From Lunularia cruciata (taxonomy: Eukaryota; Streptophyta; Marchantiopsida; Lunulariales; Lunulariaceae), in NCBI GenBank assembly GCA_948567375.1, contig OX419762.1:19398727-19462726 (forward strand): 64,000 nucleotides of DNA, read 5' to 3'. A program made the translations under genes and the position numbers. Positions 35,301-45,205 of this stretch are shown piece by piece. Each line of letters opens with the position of its first letter. Positions within the stretch are counted from its first letter, which is position 1. Under the pieces are notes generated by a model that saw only the letters and a list, made by a program, of their open reading frames with translations, ran no database searches and had not been told where the DNA came from.

Positions 35301-36709
35301 TGATCTTCAAATAGTAAAAACAGGAACTAAAAGTTCTTCTGCTTATACCAATGTCTCGAGCCTCGGGCTTCCATGACCCTTTGATATATTGAGATACGTG
35401 TTTTTATTGAATGATTTATGATGAAAACTGAGAGAACTCGCTTGGAGGCTGAAAAGATAAGCGCGAGGGGAGCAACAAGAGAAGTCTCTTGAATTACAGC
35501 AAATCATGGTTTTGAAGGGCCTGTGGGTTCTGGCGACTGCTGTTGTTATGCTGGAAGCAGGACGTAAGTTACAGGTTCCATATACCGTTGTGTAGCAGTT
35601 AGAGCAAATAACTTCCCAATTAATATGGTCTCACTATGCAAGCCAAACTCGTCTCATTTACAAAGTGCCGAGATGAATGCAACCATGAAAGTTGTTTACT
35701 TGTTTCTCTACAAAGTGAAAGCGGAATGAAAGAGGGAAGCAAAAGAGAAAACAGACCTCGGACATTGTTCCTCGGCGTGCTGCCAACCGCGAACCCGCAA
35801 TTCGTACCATACCTTCGGAGGTGAATAATGTAACAACATCTTCCTGAACCCACTGTAGATCTGATTTCAACAATATCAAAGCGAAAGGATCTGAGAACTG
35901 AAGCATAATCCAACTGCGTTCACCTTTCACCTCGAGGACTCTCAAACAATGATTCAACTCCAGCACTTGCTGCTCGAAAAGATGTGCCTCAAGCCGTGCG
36001 GACACATCCAACAATTACAATACGATTCTACTACACTCGTCTCTAGTTTTCGTACTCGTCTGGACAGGGCGAATGGAGAACTTGATTAAAGCAACGACGT
36101 CCTTCACCCTTTCCATTCTGTAATGGTTCTTCGCGATAAGAAATTAGAGACTCTATCATCCATTCCTGTCCTTTACACCGCAAGTTGAGTGCAGAAAATT
36201 GTAGAAGAAACATATTTATAATTTATTTCTGCAATCGCGAACTCCTTCATTGAAGGTTGCCAGTAATACCCATAATGCGCTAAAAACTGCGTAAAGTGTG
36301 GTGAACTGAAGGTCAGTAGTCACTTACCATCTAGAGTGATTGATTCCCAAGACGGATCCCACGGATACAAACCATTTCCATCCTTTGGGCTCCATCCCGA
36401 CCATTTGAACCCCTCGGTATCGTCTGCACCGAAGGCAGACGAATCCCTTGAAGACGCGGAGATCGACAAGGCTCCTTCTCGTTCTCCGGAAAGTTTGCGT
36501 CCTTGAATTCCCGAAGGTCGAATGGTAGAAAGATAATCCCTAGCTCTGACTTGAATACCGGAATTTACAATAAAGGATCTAGCGCACTCAGTTCTGATGC
36601 CTCTTGGAGCTTTACAAGGTCTCGAATTATTTAATCTGGAGACTGAGGAACATGTAGGGGCAATGCAATTGACAGGCTTCAGAAGTGTTAGGGTACAATT
36701 TTCCGCCAT
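32364..36709 (-). CDS. Seven-exon host gene, plastid-transit-like, product unrecognised
   Basis: Exons on the minus strand: 36709-36328, 36007-35757, 34830-34723, 34351-34250, 33262-33161, 32774-32673, 32534-32364. Reading phase is kept across every junction and gives about 405 codons from ATG at 36707-36709 to TGA at 32364-32366. Donors include GTAAGT, GTGAGT, GTACCT, GTATGT and GTACTC; GTCTGT after exon 2 is weak. Acceptors of exons 3-7 end in AG. Residues 1-80 are Ser/Arg-rich with few acids, like a chloroplast transit peptide. Then come [76 protein letters not shown] and [16 protein letters not shown]. The compact, uninterrupted C-terminal exons look conserved and functional. I do not recognise the protein. 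The exon 2 acceptor is problematic (see findings). The gene stands alone among transposons. Confidence 0.75.
33263..34249 (-). other. Intron 4 of the host gene with duplicated segments
   Basis: Within this 987-bp intron, about 70 bp near 33468-33530 recur at 34001-34065 (shared GGAGACATATTTGAG and AGAAGCCGTTT). A second pair is 33896-33978 and, in intron 3, 34460-34546 (CATAGTAAG, TGCACG, CAGTGCC). Confidence 0.55.
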
Positions 36710-37331
36710 CCTCAAAAGGGCTCGGCACAGGAGCTAACCAGTCTACCACTCTAATTTGAAAAATTGAGCGTGTCTGGCAAACCGATCCCCCCGGTGCTCG
36801 AAATATACCAAATTGGACCTCCCCAGGTCTGCCTGGCGCTCACTTCGTGGAATTCTACGCGGAATTGAAGACCAAACAGAAGAAAATGTTAGAACGTACT
36901 GTGCAAGCCATGTAAAATCAACAGAAAATCATAAAATTATACTTCTTGCTGCAGACAGTCAACAATGTACAGACTACGACGGCCACGGACTGTACCATTA
37001 AAGCTCTTGAAAACCGTTTAGTCAGCAATTGAGTTCATTACCAGTCGCACTGCTGCCTGGCTTGCACCTGTCTTAGCTGTCAGTTGATCAGGACTTGGCA
37101 CATTGCACACACCGGAAACACGACGGCCACGGAACTGTTGTCTACACCAACAGTTTCAGAAATCTGCCCATTCCGAGTATCTTCTCGGACCACCAACTCC
37201 CCGTCCCAGGATCACCACGCGAAATTCTCCATCAGCACAGTCAAGGAATGGTGAGGAAGAGAAGAAGATTTTACCGTGAGGGATCGACTGGCTACACGGC
37301 TTCTACTGGTACGACCGTGCTTTCTACTGTC

Positions 37332-37433
37332 AACCAGGTTAGATCGTAGAGGTTTAGTGAGACGCCGCGTTTAGTGACACACCGCGACCGATAAAGTTGG
37401 CGGTCCACGGTCTGCTCGTAATCTAACCTGGTT
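37332..37433. repeat. 13-bp inverted repeat, 76-bp spacer
   Basis: AACCAGGTTAGAT at 37332-37344 is the exact reverse complement of 37421-37433. The spacer is GC-rich compared with its surroundings. Confidence 0.75.
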
Positions 37434-37541
37434 CCTCCCCTAAATCGGGAGGGTTCTATCGCCCTTCCATGTTGAATGGTTTGCATTTATCCTTGCTTTA
37501 TCCCCCCAACGGGCAAAGGCGACCGCGTAGAAAACACGACG

Positions 37542-37582
37542 GATGGGAAGACCCCATCAAGCCGTACAAGGACGAGACAAGG
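37542..37582 (+). repeat. Dispersed hairpin module, copy A
   Basis: Begins GATGGGAAGACCCCATC, which can fold as a 6-bp stem with a 5-nt loop, followed by AAGCCGTACAAGG. Related copies are at 48416-48457 (+) and 54301-54331 (-). The A and C copies also share an upstream GGCGACCGC block. Confidence 0.6.
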
Positions 37583-38207
37583 TGGCTTTCTGCTCGCGCT
37601 TCGCAAAGTGGAAGATATAAGTGCCAACTACTGTTGAGAAAGGTGTGGATCTTGTTGTCAACTCCAGGTCACCAAGAGCATGTTTTACGATTGAAACAAT
37701 GGGACCAGGTTTGTCTCGATTTGGATCCACCTTCAATATGGATAATGCTCCTGGCTTCAGGTTGCATAATAAACATGAATCTATTCAAGCAAATAAATAT
37801 ACATAGTAAAGTGTGGTAATCAATGGTAAGGTAGAGTACAAGGAAGAACATGGTTTTCTCTACTCCGTAAAATCAGCCGCACTACATGAAAATCAAGAAG
37901 GGTGAAGAACTCTCACGTCGGCTAGAGTCGTGGAAAATATTCATGTATCCCTCAAGCAAGATAGTTCAATGGCAACAGCTTGAAAGTTAGTTGGAGGATC
38001 CAACAAGTTGAACTCTCGTGTTAAATGCTAATGGGATCAAGCTTTATAAAGTCTTGCTATATCGTACTACCAAATTAGTAGTACAATAGTTGTAGCTTAT
38101 TTCTCTCAACACATGGGACGAATTATGTTAAAACCTGATGAGTGAAAAGGTCAAAGAAATTAACCTTCCAAGTCCTTTATCTTTACTGACTCTTTTGAGA
38201 AGTTGTT

Positions 38208-38306
38208 GTGCGTATATACATTGCTACACAACATACATTGATGTACAACATACACTATAGAAGCACAACTCACAAATAAGTCATACATAACTCTAAAGCA
38301 CCTCAA
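38208..38306. repeat. ~100-bp direct repeat, outer copy
   Basis: It matches 38759-38858 (shared TATATACAT.GCTACACAACAT, CACTATAGAAGCACAACTCA, TAAGTCATACATAA). The two copies flank the 3' LTR of gypsy element 3 on both sides. Confidence 0.85.
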
Positions 38307-38309
38307 TAA

Positions 38310-38752
38310 TCAGATCGTTTACAACCCAAATAAGTTGAACTCAGATCAATACTTGATATGATCTTCAACAACTTACCAACAACAGGACAATGATTACAGT
38401 CAAGCCACACCCACTCTAGCTAAGAGAATCCAAGTGACGCTCACCGGCTTTCTGTCCACTCTAGCCAGGAACTCAAAGGCTCAACATTAGAGAAGTGTAG
38501 CTCTCTGGAGCTACACTTCCAGGGTATACTCCTGATTTTGACCTAGGTCTCATCCCAACGGTCCCGTTGACGGCACACCTGATAGTGCGGACGGTGCAAG
38601 TGACAGTGGCCCCACCATGAAGTCAGTATCCTAAACACGAAATCTGACCGTCGGAAAGTAATCTATGAGTAATTGCCAAAATACCTCTAACTACTATCAC
38701 TAGAACCCCAATGTCCGAGCAATCTAGATGCGACACTACAAATGGCATGACA
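38310..38752 (-). repeat. 3' LTR of gypsy element 3
   Basis: 443 bp colinear with 47431-47873, sharing for example CCACTCTAGCTAAGAGAATC, GGAACTCAAAGGCTCAAC and GGTATACTCCTGATTT. In coding orientation it starts TGTCATGCCATTTG. LTR divergence is clearly greater than that of element 1. Confidence 0.9.
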
Positions 38753-38758
38753 GTTATC

Positions 38759-38858
38759 GTGTGTATATACATCGCTACACAACATGCATCGTTGTCAGCA
38801 TCATACACTATAGAAGCACAACTCAAACATAAGTCATACATAAACTCTAAAGTGCCAC
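38759..38858. repeat. ~100-bp direct repeat, inner copy
   Basis: The inner partner of 38208-38306, just inside the 3' LTR. It occupies the position where a polypurine tract would be expected; none is recognisable. Confidence 0.85.
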
Positions 38859-39028
38859 AATTGCACCCCTAGATGGCGGTTAGGTCCCTCTAACTCCAGA
38901 TAACCATCTACTCCAAGTGTATGGTATACCCTATGATGGGCAAAGATCAGGAGGCCGGGTGCTATGGGGCCCCATCGTTAGTCGCATGTGTGCAATCTAT
39001 ACCATATAAAGAATGAACTAGCTATAGG

Positions 39029-39460
39029 TCAAGTACATCTAGGACATAACCATTGTCCTTGAGGAACCACCATGAGGGGAGGAATCATACATGCCATATG
39101 TCATCCTCTCAAACAACTATCACACACTAACATAGTAACAGCTCCACTAGAAGAGCCACATAACATACACCTCAAGCCTACACATACAAGTGCCAAGCTT
39201 GGGTCCATAGTACCATCAATGTTTGGGAGGTAGCATGGTACACAATTGCGCACATGATCCTTCCAAACAACACCATCACGTCCTTCCAACACAAGGACTC
39301 CAAATGGTAAAACCTCACACAATCTCAAGATAGTGCGGCTTGTCAAAACATCAAGTGTCGTTGGTGTTGTCTGTTGTAGATATACATAGTCACCTAGATG
39401 AAATTGATGGATTGAGGGTCTATAAGGGCCACAAGCAAAATAAAATACATATTTTATGAC
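39029..39460 (-). pseudogene. Gypsy element 3 integrase C-terminus with PHD finger
   Basis: The frame reads FHLGDYVYLQQTTPTTLDVL, then RLCEVLPFGVLVLEGRDG and VRNCVPCYLPNIDGTMDPSL. It then enters a PHD finger at 39169-39035. The zinc ligands follow C4HC3 order: CMLC, CDSC, HMAC, CPRC, with spacings 2-11-2-4-2-16-2 and the PP..VP.G.W.CPRC ending typical of PHD domains. The aromatic residue two before the His pair is replaced by TGA at 39101-39103 (Trp codon by context). A natural stop follows at 39029-39031. PHD fingers read histone H3 tails, so in the intact element this would sit where other chromoviruses carry a chromodomain. Confidence 0.85.
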
Positions 39461-39745
39461 AAAATAAAAATATTCAAGTTTTTTGGCAAATAACAAGATT
39501 TGAACCCATGTTTTCAGAGCCATAATCTGCAATTTTAACCCCTAAGTTATATCTGCCTTTATTTATAAATAAGATACTTGCTATCAAATTTGAACCAATA
39601 TTCCATTAGAAATAGATTTTAAGTTTGTCGTGTTTTCCTTTCCACCAAGCAAGTCTTGGCTTCCTCCCCCTCAAATGGTAGCATAGCGTAAAGTATCTCT
39701 ATGTTGAGCAATCGCCAAGTTCTCAAAGGCCATCGGCATCACTCT

Positions 39746-40730
39746 CTAAAAGATCTCTGTCCTTTGAGAACATGCGCTCATCCATACATTTGGATCATCC
39801 AAGTCCAAAACTATAGTAGCATCTCGACAAATGGCTGTAGGTAAATTTGGGTCTCGTCCATAGAGTAAAAAGTAAAGAGAGAAGGATGTTGAGGAGGCTT
39901 GCCGGCTGAATTGATAGCCCATGGCCAACCAAGGTTGCCTCTTTGCAAACCATACTTTTGCAATACTCTCTTCACCGTCTGAACCACTCTCTCTGCTAAG
40001 TCATATGCCTTAAGGTAATCTTGAGATGTAATACAATGATCAATCAAAGCCTTGTCACACAAGACCTGAAACTCCCCCAAGAACTCTATACCCTGATCAG
40101 TCAAAATCTCAATTGGTGCACCAAAATGACTAAGAACTCGATCCAAGAACAAGTTGTCCTTTCACTAGACTTGTCAAGAAGTGCTACCAACTCAATCCAC
40201 TTGGAGAAGTGCTCCACCATCACCAAAACATATCGATGATGTCTCACAGTCAGCTATAAAGGTCCAATGAAGTCCAAACTCCAACGGTAACCCAATCCTA
40301 TGATAGGTAATAGGTGTAATTGTGGCATATGAGCATTGAATGATGCTCTAACTTGGTCACAAACCACACATCTGGCAATAAACTCTTGTACCTTGGTCTG
40401 CATACCGCACCACCAATAATGACTATGGAGTAAGCTATATGTACACTTTACTCCAAAATGTCCTAGCTCCTCATGAGTATGATGGACCAACTGTGGTTTG
40501 TGAGATGGAAGTGGTACTACTCGCACTCTACCATCTAACCATACATGCAAAAGGTTTCTACACTCCAATCTGAACCATTTGGCTTGCTGAAGAACATGAT
40601 CTCTCTCCTTGGCTCCAATTGTGCCACCCACAATACCAATGCAAAGATAGTCCATCATTAAGACATCACCATGAATGTCTCGCTGAATTGTAGCAATATC
40701 TTCACTCTCTGGATTTGTGATCTCAATCAC
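39746..40730 (-). pseudogene. Gypsy element 3 integrase core relic
   Basis: The zinc finger is intact as HHTHEELGHFGVK followed by CVVCDQ. The core reads YRWSLDFIGPL (first Asp), then after frame changes FGAPIEILTDQGIEF (second Asp) and YDLAERVVQTVKRVL (Glu). Pieces at 40254-40730, 39811-40152 and 39746-39928 lie in different frames, so at least two frameshifts and several stops break it. Confidence 0.88.
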
Positions 40731-41213
40731 TCATTCTGTATGCATTGAGAGAGACACCACCAAAGCCTCAAAAAACATATACAAAAAGGCTGATGCATGC
40801 CACCCTGGCACCATCTCCTTATCTATCTCACCATGCCAACATGTTCTGGTCTGATCTTGTTGGTTGGGACATGGGTTTCTACTCAACCCATTTGCAACAC
40901 GGTTCACCACTCTAGATCTATGAACAACCATAAAATCATACTCCTATAAAATCAGAGCCCATCATGCAAGCTTCCATGAAAGCTTGTCGGACTCCATCAA
41001 CCACTTCAGCAGTTGATGATCAATGATGAGAGTGAAGGGGTTACCAAATAGGTAACATTGGAAATGTGTTACTTCCCAAACTAATGCCAAGCACTCTCCT
41101 TCATATGAACTATACTTTGCTTCTGCTGAATTGTTGGAGAAACTAGCATAGGCAACCACAAACTCCTTCCCCTCATCATCAAGTTGGGTGAGCACTACTC
41201 CAAGCCCCAACAT
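40731..41213 (-). pseudogene. Gypsy element 3 RNase H relic
   Basis: LGLGVVLTQLDDEGKEFVVA, YEGECLALVWEVTHFQCYLF and LIIDHQLLKWLMES mark the RNase H domain. The C-terminal RVVNRVANGLSRNPC follows after stops near 40960 and 40930. Confidence 0.88.
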
Positions 41214-41336
41214 ACTTCAATCAATATGAACCTGAAATGGTCATCCTTTGATTGGTCTCCTCAAAATAGAAGCAGATCTCAACCTCTCCTTGAGCTCTAC
41301 AAAAGCTCTCTCCTACTCATCTCCCCAACACCACTC

Positions 41337-42338
41337 CTATGTAAGGTTGGTCAGCTTCATCAAGGCTTTGGCAATAGCACTAAATCCTCTAACATAGCGG
41401 CGATAGAAGTTTGCCAACCCAAGGAATGCTTGCACTCTACTCACATCCGTAGGCCAAGGAATACATGCAATAGTCTCCACCTTGGTCTGCTGAACACCAA
41501 GTCCTCCAGGGTAGATAATGTGACCCAAATACTCAACCTACTCATGGAAGAACCTACACTTCCTAAGATGTTATTTGAGTCCATGAGATCTCAACCTCTC
41601 AAACACCTCCAACAATTGTCTCTCATGCTCCTCCACAGTAGTGCTATAGACTAAAATATCATCAATATAGCACCGAGCAAAATCCAATCTAACTATGATC
41701 CTATCCATGACACTCTGGAGCTCAATAGGAGCATTCTTTAACCCAAATGGTAAGAACATCCACTTATATAACACATCCTTGCCATGAGTATCAATAGCCC
41801 AAAATGTTGTCTTGGACTTATCCTCCTCCTTGATCGGCAACTGATGATGTCTCGCTCAAAGATCCAGAGTACTAAAGACCTTTGCATGCCTAATTGCATC
41901 AAAAATCTCCTCCGGTGTAGTCATGGCATACCGATCAGCCCTAGTATGTGAATTGATAAAATGGTAATCTCCACACATTTGCCTACTTGTGTAGTTGCCA
42001 TGCATATCCTTCTTGGTTGGCATCACTGTAGTTGATGTATACTCTCCATGTGAGATCTCTACCAAACCAGCCTCAAAAAGGTCTCTACTCCTGCTCTAAA
42101 TCAATGTCATTTCCATATCACTATATCGATAAGGACGTCAGAGAATTGGTGTATCGCTAGTCAGCTCAATCCATATACCAAGTCCCTTCAGATCACCCAA
42201 ATCCTTCATACTAAAGGCAAGACAACTTGTGTAGCTCCTCAAGAACCTCCAAACTCTCCGTCTTTCTTCCCCATTAAGCTTGGGTCCAAGATCTAGCTCC
42301 CAAGTATCCTCTGTAATTGTTGTAAGAGTGGAAGACAT
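41337..42338 (-). pseudogene. Gypsy element 3 reverse transcriptase relic
   Basis: The ORF pieces 42338-42138, 42065-41856, 41840-41571 and 41528-41337 are almost colinear. Motifs include HFINSHTRADRYAMTTPEEI, MFLPFGLKNAPIELQSVMD and the catalytic CYIDDILVYS (YIDD at 41658-41669, intact). The thumb is VSRVQAFLGLANFYRRYVRG. Several of the separating stops fall where Trp is expected (for example near 41526). Confidence 0.9.
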
Positions 42339-42689
42339 ACTGACTGGTTGCTACATTGAGCCCTTGGGAGCAACAGTGTCATGCCCTTGACCACTAGAGG
42401 TCCCAACCTCTATGTGATAAACTCCCTCCACTCTGATTGCAAGCTCCACATGTCCTCTAGTTGCATCCCAAGTGGACCAAGGGTGTAATCCAAGTAGCAC
42501 ATGCTCACTTGGATGGACTCCAAGTAGACCACTCTCCCTATAGCTATTGGTTGTGTCCCAAGAATACCATGTCCACTTGGTCTATCACCCTTAGCATGTG
42601 CCTGAATCATCTTGGTAGGCACAAGGCTCACAAGTGTCCAAGTGGTGATGCCTATCAAGTGCATCCTACGTTGCTCTGCCAAGCCAAGG

Positions 42690-43650
42690 CTCACAATGCA
42701 TGTCAAACAATTCAAGCCCATAGCCTTACCTAACACCTGACATCTAGATGCCTCTAACACTACTAGAACAATGGGAATACCGGTGCAAAAACCCATCGCC
42801 CGCTCTCTCTCATCGGCATTAGGCTCCACCAACTACTGTAACTATGAGTCCCAAACAAGTCCATGTCTTCCCTCTCGAAAAGCATGAGAGCTAAGGAAAC
42901 TCATGAGTGTGGGAAATGCGGCTCTAGGCTATCCAACTAGGTTTACCACTGCCATAGGTGACCTATCAACCACTACCACTATCTTAGACTAGTGCTCAAC
43001 ATCCAAGATGTCATCAACAAGGATGTGGTCAAGTCGATGAATCCCATCATAAGCACAATGTAAAACCTCTATGGGTAAGAAGTTCATCCACCAAAGACAA
43101 AGACGATGAGCCAATGATCCCACTCTAGCTGCATCTAACAATATAGCAGGTCCCATCCAAGACTGGACCTAATATGTACTCACCACCACTTTAGTGCGAG
43201 AATCACCCATCAAAGGAACGTTCTCTAAAAGGTGAGCTAGAGAAATGGATTGATGAACCAAGAGATGTTGTAGTATCCATAACATCTCCCAAAACACACT
43301 AGAACAAGGATTCTAAAGACCCAAACCTCAACCAGCATGTGTATGTCTCTGACATGGCCATCTAGAAATCACCAAGGGAATAGGCCCATGTCTCTCTAGA
43401 TCATGCGCCCCCAATAAGGAAATGTCTACTTGTAGGGTCTTTTGGTAACTTTGATTGCTGACATTAGTAATAACTCCGGATATTGGTAGGCCAAGTGTGC
43501 CACATGATGTAGAGAGACTCGCCTAGCAATCTCATCTCTCTCTACATACAAGTACGCCTGTACTCGTATACTTGCCTGTAATACCACAACTAGTCTGATG
43601 CTAATCCCACCAAACAACTCCAATAGACATATCCCTTCTACTGGATACTA
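42690..43650 (-). pseudogene. DNA (cytosine-5) methyltransferase domain of gypsy element 3
   Basis: The family transfers a methyl group from S-adenosylmethionine to cytosine C5. Motifs appear in order. Motif I, the SAM-binding ICLLELFGGISIRL, is at 43635-43594. YVERDEIARRV fits motif II. Motif IV, WPCQ with the catalytic Cys, is at 43360-43349. Motif VI, LLENVPLMGDSR, has ENV at 43225-43217. Motif VIII-like AHRLCLWW is at 43111-43088. After the target-recognition segment come ERERAMGF at 42811-42788 and CQVLGKAMGLNCL, matching motifs IX/X. One frameshift near 43440 and at least five in-frame stops inactivate it. It lies between protease (44.25 kb) and RT (42.34 kb) on the same strand, so it is part of pol and not a separate gene. 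Published examples of methyltransferase-bearing retrotransposons exist in some algae and dinoflagellates. Confidence 0.9.
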
Positions 43651-44250
43651 CCAAGCGATGAGTGTGGTATCTAGAGGTGTCAAAGTAAGCAACTATGGAG
43701 GTTCATCCTCACACTCATCTCTTGATGGTATGAAGGCTCCACTCCAAGCTTGTTGCACCAACTGATCTGCATGTTCTTGCAATGCTTCCTCCAAACTCCA
43801 CAATGGAACATCCAAGGTGGATGGAACAATCCCACTTGTACTCCAAATCTAAGTGATCTCCTCTAGTACTTTAGTATCCTCTGCATGGGCATTCTCCTCC
43901 AATAAATCACTAGGCCAAGTAACTACACCACTAAAAGCTAAAATTGATGCCACCATGGTCCCAGACTATAGTGAGCTAAGACTGCCACTATTGAAGCATA
44001 TTGGTAGGTGACATACCCGTCCCTCACCAGACTGCCAACCTGGTCTATAGGAGGTTGTCTCCTCCTAATAGTCAATACTAAAACCCATGGGTTATAACAC
44101 TACTCTCCCAACTAGCACATCATATGACTCAGTTATTGTCACAATAGCCTGAGCTCTCACCACCAAGCTATCAATTGGATGACCAGGCAAAACCTACACA
44201 ACAAACTCCCCACATGTGATGTATTGTGTCAAACCACCACCTAGAGATGT
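43651..44250 (-). pseudogene. Linker between protease and methyltransferase (gypsy element 3)
   Basis: The frame continues with stops through VLPGHPIDSLVVRAQAIVTI and YDVLVGRVVL (protease C-terminal region). An acidic Leu-rich segment leads into the methyltransferase. No separate domain was recognised. Confidence 0.5.
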
Positions 44251-44718
44251 CTAGATTTGAAATAGACACCTCTCCACATCGGTCTTTTGTAACTCCAAAT
44301 CGACTATTGTAGCCTTCTCCAACATAAGGGGTTGTGCACCAAAGTCTAACAAGACTTTGTATGGTATATAGACCTTCCCTGAAGGTCCCACCAAGCAGAA
44401 AACCCCCCTTTGATTATCCAATATGACAACACCAGGTGTGAACCGCCTTCTCTCAAAAGCCGGTCTAGTTGGCAACTCCTCCAATTTAGCCGTTGCTGCT
44501 TGCCATAAACCACTGATCGCTAAACGGATCCCATGCTCCTCAACCAAGTCAGCTCCACTACCAACCACCTCTGCTCTAGTAATAAGAACCGCATCATCTC
44601 TACTCTCACAAAGCGTGGCAACCAACCGGAACACTAGGACTGGGTCAACTCCCAATGTAAACATGGCACTGGCTGAAAACAAAGGGCACCGCATAATCAG
44701 CTGAGCTGCCCCCAACAT
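44251..44718 (-). pseudogene. Gypsy element 3 aspartic protease region
   Basis: A 155-codon frame including GKVYIPYKVLLDFGAQPLML. The active site is D-F-G in place of D-S-G. The upstream part (LGVDPVLVFRLVATLCESRD) is a linker of unknown role. Confidence 0.75.
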
Positions 44719-45205
44719 CGTGCTTGACTCGGTCTATGTAGTAGCAGGTGGCTAACTAGTAGGTAGTCCATCATGCACCCCATCACCACATACCACACCT
44801 ACATTGGGACGTCTAGGAGCCATGGATGTTGTCTGCAATGCCTCAGATAGCATGAAAGACTAGGGAAGTTTGACATGTCTCCCAACCTCTTCTCTTTGTG
44901 GATCCAACTCCACTAATGCTTCTCTAGGCTTTGGAGTACATATTGCACTCTTAGTCACTGCTGTAGATGCATCCACCTATGTTGCTCCGCACATGAAGTA
45001 TCCCTATCACTAGCATATGAGGTGGAAGCCTCAGCACTCAAATCTGATCTCCTCTGAGCAATAGCCATACTAGCCAATCTCTGCTCCAATTGCTCAATCC
45101 GAGTAACCATAGTTTTATCAAAAGTAAAGGTAGGTACCGCACCTCTACTAGGTGTAGATCCTCTACCACCTCATCCTCCATGAACTAGAGCTCCTCTACT
45201 ACCTA

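Larger units (their letters stand above)
36710..38207. other. Upstream region of the host gene, no other gene seen
   Basis: The first few hundred bases presumably hold its promoter; no clear TATA box was identified. Short plus-strand ORFs at 37095-37820 overlap each other and lack domains. Contains the inverted repeat at 37332-37433 and one copy of a dispersed GATGGGAAGACCCCATC module at 37542. Confidence 0.4.

Noticed and set aside
36813-37820. Several plus-strand ORFs upstream of the host gene
   Set aside because: Short, mutually overlapping and without domains or splice support.
42690-43650. Methyltransferase as an independent host gene or captured exon
   Set aside because: It is collinear with gag-protease upstream and RT-integrase downstream on the same strand between matching LTRs, with no introns or gene boundaries.
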